Below, piece after piece: positions 1 to 5,523 of a stretch of 6,409 nucleotides of DNA (position 1 is the first letter of the stretch; every line of letters starts with the position of its first letter). Below the pieces are notes generated by a model. That model was given only the letters and a program-made list of their open reading frames with translations, was not told the DNA's origin and did no database searches. Origin of the DNA: AG41 sp965653495. Lineage in GTDB: Bacteria; Gemmatimonadota; Gemmatimonadetes; Gemmatimonadales; GWC2-71-9. The stretch is from assembly GCA_965653495.1 (NCBI GenBank), contig CBFHAJ010000186.1:1-6409 (forward strand). Direction: 5' to 3'. The position numbers and the translations under genes are program-made.

Positions 1-369
1 ATGGTGAGCCCGATCTCGGCGCGCAGGCGTCCAATCAACCGCATCATCGCCGTGTTTCAGCCGCACCTGTTCTCGCGCACGGCGCTGCACGGGGAAGCGC
101 TGGGACGCGCGCTCGCCGCGGCGGACGTGGTCGTCGTGGCCCCGATCTATGCGGCGCGCGAGCAGCCGGTGGCGGGCGTGAGCGCCGATCTGGTGGCGCG
201 CGGCGCGGCGCGCGCGGGCGCGACCACGGTCGAGGTGCGCGAGCGCGCCGGCGTGTCCGAGCGCGTGATCGAAACGCTGCGCGCGGGCGAGGTCGTGTTC
301 ACCCTCGGCTCGGGCGACATCACGCGGGTCGGGCCGGAGTTGATCGAGCGGCTCAGGAAGCGCGCGTGA
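1..369 (+). CDS. murC: UDP-N-acetylmuramate--L-alanine ligase, C-terminal part (5' end outside window)
   Basis: MurC is the cytoplasmic ATP-dependent ligase that adds L-alanine to UDP-MurNAc, the first step of the peptidoglycan stem peptide. The 122 visible residues match the C-terminal domain of the Mur ligase family. The key stretch is IIAVFQPHLFSRT (residues 15-27), followed by ADVVVVAPIYAAREQPVAGV and the closing segment VFTLGSGDITRVGPELIERL. Full MurC proteins are about 450-490 residues, so roughly three quarters lies upstream. The ATG at base 1 is most likely an internal Met codon. Aligned with E. coli MurC from memory, the HHP motif would fall about seven residues before the window, with no gap. 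The stop codon shares the GTGA overlap with ftsQ. MurB and Ddl, which often sit between murC and ftsQ, are absent here. The identification is secure; the full extent is unknown. Confidence 0.93.
   Translation: MVSPISARRRPINRIIAVFQPHLFSRTALHGEALGRALAAADVVVVAPIYAAREQPVAGVSADLVARGAARAGATTVEVRERAGVSERVIETLRAGEVVFTLGSGDITRVGPELIERLRKRA
355..360 (+). promoter_or_regulatory. Shine-Dalgarno site of ftsQ
   Basis: AGGAAG lies inside the last codons of murC and ends five bases before the GTG at 366. It supports that GTG as the ftsQ start, and fits a start that overlaps the murC stop codon. Confidence 0.6.
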
Positions 370-1091
370 CGCGCCGGCGTTGGCCCCTGTGGCGGCAGCG
401 CGCGCTCCTCGGTTTGGTCGGCGCGGGGCTCGTGACGGCCGCATGGCTCGCCGCGCCGATGGTGCTGCGCCGCCTGGCCTTTTTTCGGGTGCGCCAGATC
501 GAGCTGGTGGGCGTGCGCAATCTCGCGCCCGACGCGGTGATCGCCGCGCTGCGGCTCGGGCCCAGCGCCAGCGTGTTCGGCGATACGCGGCTGCTCGCCG
601 ATCGGGTGCGCGGGCTGGCGGGCGTGGCGCGGGCGCGAGTGGTGCGGCACCTGCCGGCCGCGCTGACCATCGACGTGCAGGAGGTCGAGCCGGCGGCGCT
701 TATGCCAGCGCCCGATGGGAAGCGCCTGGAGGTGGTGGATGCCGCTGGCCGGGCGCTGCCGTTCGATCCCGCGCGCTCGGGGCTCGACCTCCCGATCGCG
801 GCGCGCGGTGATTCGGGCGCCGTGGGCGTGCTGGCACTGATCCAGGCGGTGGATCCGGCGTTGTACCAGACGATCAACGGCGCCCGCGCGCTGCCGCACG
901 GCGACGTCTTGCTGGAGCTCGGGTCCCGCCGCGTGGTGCTGCGGCGCGACGCCGGGCCGGAGGTCATTCGGGCCGTGGTGCTCGTGGCACAGGATCTCGC
1001 AGCCCAGGGGCATCCCTACGTGGAGCTCGACGCTCGCTTCGCTGGTCAGGTAGTAGTGCGGCAGCGGGCGACCGTGGGCCGGGGCGCGTGA
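366..1091 (+). CDS. ftsQ: Cell division protein FtsQ (DivIB family)
   Basis: FtsQ is a bitopic inner membrane protein that links early and late divisome proteins through FtsB and FtsL. The 241-residue product has a short basic cytoplasmic tail (residues 1-12, MTRRRWPLWRQR). One hydrophobic segment follows at about 13-33. A POTRA domain starts at FRVRQIELVGVRNLAPDAVI (40-59) and runs to about 108. The beta domain ends in YVELDARFAGQVVVR (218-232), the closing strand pattern typical of FtsQ. The length is close to the family norm of about 240-280. It starts with GTG in a four-base GTGA overlap with murC and ends in the same kind of overlap with ftsA, so translation of the three genes is probably coupled. 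Position and architecture together make the call firm, although FtsQ sequences diverge strongly. Confidence 0.93.
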   Translation: MTRRRWPLWRQRALLGLVGAGLVTAAWLAAPMVLRRLAFFRVRQIELVGVRNLAPDAVIAALRLGPSASVFGDTRLLADRVRGLAGVARARVVRHLPAALTIDVQEVEPAALMPAPDGKRLEVVDAAGRALPFDPARSGLDLPIAARGDSGAVGVLALIQAVDPALYQTINGARALPHGDVLLELGSRRVVLRRDAGPEVIRAVVLVAQDLAAQGHPYVELDARFAGQVVVRQRATVGRGA

Positions 1092-2356
1092 GCCGCGATC
1101 GCCAGGTCGTCGCCGGGCTCGACCTCGGCAGCACCAAGACGTGCGCAGTGATCGCCGAGGTGGTGGGCGATCTGCCCCGGCTGCCGCTCGCGAAGGTGCT
1201 GGGCGTGGGGCTCGCGAAGAACGCCGGCGTGCGGCGCGGGATGGTGCGCGACATCGACGAGACGACGCGCTCGATCGTCGCCGCGATGCGCGACGCGGAG
1301 CGCATGGCCGGGGTGAAGGTGAGCGCCGTGACCTGCGGCATCGCGGGCGAGCACGTGTCGGCGCGCACGTCGACCGGCGTCGTGGCGGTCTCGGGGGAGG
1401 AGATCACGCCCGAGGACGTGGCGCGCGTCAACGAGGTGGCGCGCGCGGTGTCGCTCGGTCGGGACCACGAGCTGCTGCACGACATCCCCCAGGGCTACAA
1501 GGTCGATCAGCAGGAGGGGATTTCGGATCCGGTCGGGATGACGGGCACGCGGCTCGAGGTGGACATGTACCTCGTGACGGCGCAGTCCACCGCCGCCCAG
1601 AACATGCGCCGCAGCGTGGAGCGGGCGCATTACCGGCCCGCCGATCTGGTGCTCGAGCCGCTGGCCGCGTCGTACGCGGTGCTGACGGACGACGAAAAAG
1701 AGCTGGGCGTCGCGCTGGTGGAGGTGGGCGGTGGGTCGACCGGCGTGGCGATCTTCCACGAAGGGAAGATCCGCCACCTCGCGTCGCTCAAGTTCGCCGG
1801 CACCCACGTGACGAGCGACATGATGCAGGGGTTGGGCGTGACGCAGGCGGACGCGGAGCGGCTCAAGGAGCGGCACGGCGTCGCCTACCAGCCGCTGGTG
1901 GACGCGTCGGAGATGATCAATCTCCCGTCCACGCCGAGTCAGGGCGCGCGCCAGGCGTCACGCGAGCTGTTGTCCCACATCATCCACCAGCGGGTGGACG
2001 AGATCTTCCAGCTGGTGCAGCGCGAGTTCGAGCGGGCGGGGTACGGGGGCGGGCGGCTGCCGGCGGGCGTGGTGCTGACGGGCGGCACCGCGCATCTGCC
2101 CGGGATGGTGGAGCTGGCGCGCGAGGCGTTCGCGTTGCCGGTGCGGGCCGGGAGCCCGGAGCAGGGCATCTCGGGGTTGGTGGACAGCGTCCAGGCGCCG
2201 CGGTACGCGGTGCCGGTGGGGCTGGTGCTGTACGCGGCGCGGCGACTCGCGCACGGCGGGGCACCGTGGGGGGGAGGGGGAGGCTCGCTGGTCAGGACCG
2301 CCGGTGTCGAAAAGCTGTTCGGACCGCTGAAGCGATGGCTGCAGGACTTCTTCTGA
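1088..2356 (+). CDS. ftsA: Cell division protein FtsA, actin-like membrane anchor of FtsZ
   Basis: FtsA is an actin-fold ATPase that binds the FtsZ tail and tethers Z filaments to the inner membrane. The 422-residue product is of normal length. The phosphate-1 loop is GLDLGSTKT (10-18), the FtsA-specific 1C domain lies at about 85-165, and the adenosine-binding motif is GVVLTGGTAHLPGM (327-340). A Gly-rich linker (390-399) leads to an amphipathic membrane-targeting helix, GVEKLFGPLKRWLQDFF (406-422). The phosphate-2 motif reads VEVGGGSTG (211-219). The acidic residue that opens it is Glu212 rather than the usual Asp, and Gly219 replaces the usual closing Asp. This may alter nucleotide hydrolysis. 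The start is a GTG in a GTGA overlap with ftsQ, with only a weak G-rich region upstream, so coupling is likely. The following gene, ftsZ, encodes its partner. Confidence 0.96.
   Translation: MSRDRQVVAGLDLGSTKTCAVIAEVVGDLPRLPLAKVLGVGLAKNAGVRRGMVRDIDETTRSIVAAMRDAERMAGVKVSAVTCGIAGEHVSARTSTGVVAVSGEEITPEDVARVNEVARAVSLGRDHELLHDIPQGYKVDQQEGISDPVGMTGTRLEVDMYLVTAQSTAAQNMRRSVERAHYRPADLVLEPLAASYAVLTDDEKELGVALVEVGGGSTGVAIFHEGKIRHLASLKFAGTHVTSDMMQGLGVTQADAERLKERHGVAYQPLVDASEMINLPSTPSQGARQASRELLSHIIHQRVDEIFQLVQREFERAGYGGGRLPAGVVLTGGTAHLPGMVELAREAFALPVRAGSPEQGISGLVDSVQAPRYAVPVGLVLYAARRLAHGGAPWGGGGGSLVRTAGVEKLFGPLKRWLQDFF
2258..2283 (+). other. G-rich tract in the 3' end of ftsA (possible G-quadruplex)
   Basis: Runs of G at 2258-2261 (4), 2268-2274 (7), 2276-2280 (5) and 2282-2283 (2) are separated by short loops. 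They encode the end of the Gly-rich linker of FtsA (GGAPWGGGGGS, residues 390-400). The seven-base run could be split to give four G-triplets. It lies about 100 bases before the ftsZ start. Whether it folds or slips in the cell is not shown by the sequence. Confidence 0.4.
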
Positions 2357-2366
2357 TCGGTCACCC

Positions 2367-2373
2367 GAGGGAG
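2367..2373 (+). promoter_or_regulatory. Shine-Dalgarno site of ftsZ
   Basis: GAGGGAG lies in the 19-base gap between ftsA and ftsZ. Its GAGG core ends five bases before the ATG at 2376. It is the strongest ribosome binding site in the window, which fits the much higher level of FtsZ than FtsA or FtsQ known from other bacteria. Confidence 0.75.
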
Positions 2374-2375
2374 CC

Positions 2376-3551
2376 ATGATCTTCGAGCTCGAAGAGACCG
2401 TCTCGCAGAACGCGCGGATGAAAGTCGTCGGCGTGGGGGGTGGTGGCGGCAACGCCCTGAACCGCATGGTCGACGAGGGACTCCAGGGCGTCGAATTCAT
2501 TTCCGTGAACACCGACGCGCAGGCCTTGCTCAACAACAAGGCCGACGTGAAGGTGCAGATCGGCAAGAAGCTCACCCGCGGGCTCGGCGCCGGCGCGCGT
2601 CCCGAGATCGGCCGCCAGGCCATCGAGGAAAACCGCGACGAGGTGCTGCACGGCCTTCAGGGGGCCGATCTCGTGTTCGTCACCTGCGGCATGGGGGGCG
2701 GCACCGGCACCGGCGCCGCGCCCATCATCTCCCAGATCGCGCGCGACCTGGGCGCCCTCACCATCGGCATCGTCACCAAGCCGTTCCTGTTCGAAGGGCG
2801 CAAGCGGATGCGCCAGGCCGAAATGGGGATCGCGGAGATGCGCAAGCACGTGGACACCATGGTGGTGGTCCCGAACGAGCGCCTGCTCGCCGTCGTGGGG
2901 AAGGGGATTCCCTTCCAGGACGCCCTCAAGAAGGCCGACGAGGTGCTGCTCCACGCCACGCAGGGCATCTCCTCCCTCATCACCGTGACCGGGATCGTCA
3001 ACGTAGATTTCGCGGACGTGCGCACCGTCATGCAGAACGGCGGCGCGGCGATCATGGGCACGGGCATGGGACGGGGCGAGAACCGCGCGATGGAAGCGGT
3101 GCAGCAGGCGATTTCCTCGCCGCTGCTCGACAACGTCTCGATTACCGGCGCGACCGGTGTGCTCATCAACATCACCGGTGGCGAGGACCTCACCCTCGGC
3201 GAGGTGACGCAGATTTCCGACGTCGTCAAGGACGCGGCAGGGGAGGATGCGGAGATCATCTTCGGCACCGTGAACGACCCGGCGATGCACGGCGAGATCC
3301 GCGTGACGGTGATCGCGACCGGGTTCGACAAGCCCGGCGTGGGTGCCGGGGCCGAGGCGGCTGGGCGGGCGCCGGGCGTGCTGCCGTTCCGCGAGCGGGC
3401 GGGCGGCGTGGGGGGAGGCCGGCCCGCGGTCGTGCCGCCTCCCGGATATGGAAAGCCCGAGTCGCCCGGTCGGCGTAGCACTCCACCGCCGCCCCCGGCC
3501 GAGCTGAACGAGCTCGAGATCCCCACCTTCATCCGGCGGCAAATGGACTGA
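2376..3551 (+). CDS. ftsZ: Cell division protein FtsZ, tubulin-like GTPase
   Basis: FtsZ polymerises with GTP into the cytoplasmic ring that organises septation. The 391-residue product has every family landmark. The N-terminal nucleotide loop is VGGGGGNALNRM (20-31), and the tubulin signature GGGTGTG is at 107-113. The T7 catalytic loop is NVDFADV (209-215), with Asp211 and Asp214 completing the neighbour's active site. The C-terminal GTPase-activating domain ends near GFDKPG (316-321). A Gly/Pro-rich linker of about 55 residues (321-376) leads to the conserved tail LEIPTFIRRQMD (380-391), which binds FtsA. The ATG is preceded by a good Shine-Dalgarno site. The stop codon TGA overlaps the next gene's ATG by one base. 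The core resembles FtsZ of Gemmatimonadota as I recall it, which is the main taxonomic clue here. Identification is certain. Confidence 0.99.
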   Translation: MIFELEETVSQNARMKVVGVGGGGGNALNRMVDEGLQGVEFISVNTDAQALLNNKADVKVQIGKKLTRGLGAGARPEIGRQAIEENRDEVLHGLQGADLVFVTCGMGGGTGTGAAPIISQIARDLGALTIGIVTKPFLFEGRKRMRQAEMGIAEMRKHVDTMVVVPNERLLAVVGKGIPFQDALKKADEVLLHATQGISSLITVTGIVNVDFADVRTVMQNGGAAIMGTGMGRGENRAMEAVQQAISSPLLDNVSITGATGVLINITGGEDLTLGEVTQISDVVKDAAGEDAEIIFGTVNDPAMHGEIRVTVIATGFDKPGVGAGAEAAGRAPGVLPFRERAGGVGGGRPAVVPPPGYGKPESPGRRSTPPPPPAELNELEIPTFIRRQMD

Positions 3552-4828
3552 TGCCGTCATCCTGGCGAGCGAGCCATTACATCGTCGCCGGCGTGCTGGT
3601 CGCCGGCGGCCTCGTCTGGGCCACCGCGGTCGCGTGGCCCTGGCGGCGGTCGCTCACCGCGCCCGCCATCGTGGTCAAGTCCGCGTACACCGACACCGAC
3701 GACGCGCTGGGCCGCCGCGAGCTGCTCGCCGACGTGCTGGCCCGCGCCGGTGTGACGGGACGCGATTACACGAGCTTCCTCGCGGCCGCGAAGAGCCTGC
3801 CCGTGCGCCGGCTGCGCCCCGGACTCGTGTTCCAGGTGCGCCGCCTGAAAACCGACAGCGTGGCGCGCCGCATCACCGTGCGGCTCTCGCCGGAGCGGCG
3901 GCTCACGGTCACGCGCAGCGATTCAGGCTGGGTGGAGGCCGTCGAAACGATCCCGTGGTCCGTCACCCGGCTGCGGGTGTCGGGTATTATCGAGACATCG
4001 CTGTACGATGCGCTGGACAAGGCCGTGGCCGACACGTTCCTCCCGGCCGGCGAGCGCCGCCAGCTCGCGTGGGCGATCGCCGATGTGTACGACTGGGAAG
4101 TGGACTTCACGCGCGACATCCGCTCCGGCGACCGCTTCATGGTGCTGTTCGATCGGCTGGAATCGTCCGAGGGCGAGCGCCGCTTCGGGCGCATCCTCGC
4201 GGCGCGGGTGGAGGTGGCGCGGGCACCGGAGTATGCGTTTTTCTTCGACGACTCGACCGGGCGCCGCAGCGGCTTCTACGACGAGCGCGGGCGCTCGTTG
4301 CGGCGCGCCTTCTTGCGGGCGCCGCTCCAGTTCCGGCGCGTGTCGAGCGGCTTCGGGTCGCGCTACCACCCGATCCTCCACATGTGGCGGAACCACGAGG
4401 GCGTCGATTTCGCCGCCGCGTACGGCACGCCGGTGCGCGCCACCGCCGACGGCATCGTGACGAAGGTGGGGCGCGACGAGGGCGGCTACGGCAACCTGAT
4501 CGAGCTGCGCCACGTCAACGGCATCCGCACCCGCTACGGTCACCTCTCGTCGTTCGCGCGCGGCCTGCACGTCGGCGAGCGCGTGGACCAGGGTGAGACG
4601 ATCGGCTTCGTGGGCTCGACCGGGCTCTCCACCGGCCCGCATCTGCACTACGAATTCCTCGTCGGCGGCCGGCCCACCAATCCGCGCCGCAAGGATACGG
4701 GAGCGGGCACGCCCGTTCCGAAGAGCCTCGAGGCGACGTTCGCCTCGGTGCGCGACGGGCTGCGGGCCCAACTCGAGCCGAACAGCCAACCCAACCCTGT
4801 GCCCGCGGTCGCCGCCGGCCGCGATTAG
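3551..4828 (+). CDS. Membrane-anchored M23 metallopeptidase, MepM/Csd3-like peptidoglycan DD-endopeptidase
   Basis: The 425-residue product is likely a zinc endopeptidase that cuts peptide cross-links in peptidoglycan on the outer side of the inner membrane. A single hydrophobic anchor spans about residues 10-30. A LysM/OapA-like module follows (about 55-135, with LADVLARAGV and RRLRPGLVFQV). Next comes a second Csd3-type domain (about 140-258, with IADVYDWEVDFTRDIRSGDRF). The M23 domain occupies about 259-380. It has SGFGSRYHPI (266-275) and the zinc ligands His282 and Asp286 (HEGVD). His331 is in RYGHLSSF, and His364 and His366 are in GPHLHYEF. All catalytic residues are present, so it should be active. 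This order and length match E. coli MepM (about 440 residues). The start codon shares one base with the ftsZ stop and has no clear ribosome site, which suggests reinitiation after ftsZ. Substrate specificity is inferred; a symbol is withheld for that reason. Confidence 0.92.
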   Translation: MPSSWRASHYIVAGVLVAGGLVWATAVAWPWRRSLTAPAIVVKSAYTDTDDALGRRELLADVLARAGVTGRDYTSFLAAAKSLPVRRLRPGLVFQVRRLKTDSVARRITVRLSPERRLTVTRSDSGWVEAVETIPWSVTRLRVSGIIETSLYDALDKAVADTFLPAGERRQLAWAIADVYDWEVDFTRDIRSGDRFMVLFDRLESSEGERRFGRILAARVEVARAPEYAFFFDDSTGRRSGFYDERGRSLRRAFLRAPLQFRRVSSGFGSRYHPILHMWRNHEGVDFAAAYGTPVRATADGIVTKVGRDEGGYGNLIELRHVNGIRTRYGHLSSFARGLHVGERVDQGETIGFVGSTGLSTGPHLHYEFLVGGRPTNPRRKDTGAGTPVPKSLEATFASVRDGLRAQLEPNSQPNPVPAVAAGRD

Positions 4829-4842
4829 CTTCCCTCTCATCT

Positions 4843-5523
4843 GTGGAGCTGTATCCCGCCGTTGACGTTCGAGGCGGGCGCGTCGCGCGTTCCGCCTCGG
4901 CCCAAGACCCCATCATCGTGGCGCGCCAGCTCGCGCATGACGGGGCGCGCTGGATGCACTTCGTCGACCTGGATCGCGCCCACGGCACGGGCGAAAACGA
5001 CGCCGTGGCGCGCCGCGTGCTCACCGCCACGCGCGTGCGGGTGCAGGTGGGTGGCGGAGTCACGAGCGAAACGGCCGTCGCCGAGCTCATCGCCTGGGGT
5101 GCCACGCGCGTCGTAGTGGGAGGTCAGACGGCGAGCGACGTGGTGGACCGGTTGCTGGCGCGCCACGGGGCCGATCGGCTCGCGGTGAGCATCGATACGC
5201 GCGACGGGAAAGTCGCGCCGCGCGGCACGGGAGTCGCCCTCGCGTTGACGCCGCTCGAGTTGGCGCGCCGGATGCGAGCCCAGGGGGTGCGCACCGTGGT
5301 CTACACCGACGCGACGCGCGACGGCGCGCTCAGTGGCCCCGATGTGGACGGCGCGGTGGCGATCGCGGCGCTGGGTCTCGACGTCATCGCGTCGGGCGGC
5401 GTGGCATCGCTCGCCGACCTGGAGCGCGTGCGGGACGCCGGATTGGCTGGCGCGATCGTGGGGCGCGCGCTGCACGAGGGACACTTCACCCTGGTCGAGG
5501 CGTTGGCGTGCGTCGCCGGGTGA
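4843..5523 (+). CDS. hisA: HisA, phosphoribosylformimino-5-aminoimidazole carboxamide ribotide isomerase (variant with short loop 1)
   Basis: HisA is a cytoplasmic (beta/alpha)8-barrel isomerase that opens the ProFAR ribose ring by an Amadori rearrangement, the fourth step of histidine synthesis. The 226-residue product keeps the catalytic Asp8 (PAVDV) and Asp118 (SIDTRDG), which align with Asp8 and Asp127 of Thermotoga HisA. Thr155 (VVYTDATRDG) matches Thr164. The two phosphate sites are VGGGV (69-73) and ASGGV (183-187), followed by IVGRAL (205-210). The loop after strand 1, normally about 14 residues with a QGD- or KGR-like segment, is cut to RSASAQDP (16-23). The Trp usually found after the (K/R)G of the middle loop is Thr129. 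The GTG start lies 14 bases after the M23 gene in pyrimidine-rich DNA with no Shine-Dalgarno site, but PAVD normally sits this close to the N-terminus. No other his gene is visible. A paralogue of changed function is possible. Confidence 0.85.
   Translation: MELYPAVDVRGGRVARSASAQDPIIVARQLAHDGARWMHFVDLDRAHGTGENDAVARRVLTATRVRVQVGGGVTSETAVAELIAWGATRVVVGGQTASDVVDRLLARHGADRLAVSIDTRDGKVAPRGTGVALALTPLELARRMRAQGVRTVVYTDATRDGALSGPDVDGAVAIAALGLDVIASGGVASLADLERVRDAGLAGAIVGRALHEGHFTLVEALACVAG
5497..5500 (+). promoter_or_regulatory. Shine-Dalgarno core that decides the start of the VWA gene
   Basis: GAGG inside the hisA coding region lies seven bases before the GTG at 5508. The alternative GTG at 5520 has no comparable site upstream. 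This favours 5508 and a 16-base overlap with hisA. Confidence 0.5.

Noticed and set aside
1..3. ATG at the first base as a true murC start
   Set aside because: Only the C-terminal domain would be made. The residues before IIAVFQPH align without a gap to the interior of MurC, so the gene most likely continues upstream.
147..1013. Minus-strand open frame opposite murC and ftsQ
   Set aside because: The composition is that of a shadow frame, and both + strand genes beneath it are recognised with confidence.
2357..2375. Terminator or promoter between ftsA and ftsZ
   Set aside because: The 19 bases hold a ribosome site but no hairpin with a T-run and no recognisable -35/-10 pair.
2434..2457. G-rich run near the ftsZ 5' end as a repeat
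   Set aside because: It encodes the conserved VGGGGGN nucleotide-binding loop, so protein constraint explains it.
2361..3560. Long minus-strand open frame (399 codons) opposite ftsZ
   Set aside because: It mirrors the high third-position GC of ftsZ, resembles no known family and is rich in His, Arg and Asp as shadow frames are.
3923..4840. Minus-strand open frame opposite the M23 gene
   Set aside because: The + strand carries all M23 catalytic motifs; the opposite frame shows no domain pattern.
4829..4842. Terminator between the M23 gene and hisA
   Set aside because: The gap is only 14 bases, pyrimidine-rich and without inverted repeats.
5520..5522. GTG in the GTGA overlap as start of the VWA gene
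   Set aside because: It is possible, but lacks a ribosome site and the basic residues before the membrane segment. The GTG at 5508 has GAGG seven bases upstream and gives MRRR before the anchor.
4843..5523. HisF instead of HisA
   Set aside because: HisF begins with a RIIPCLDV-type motif and has a different middle loop. The PAVD start, SIDTRDG and VVYTDATRDG fit HisA.
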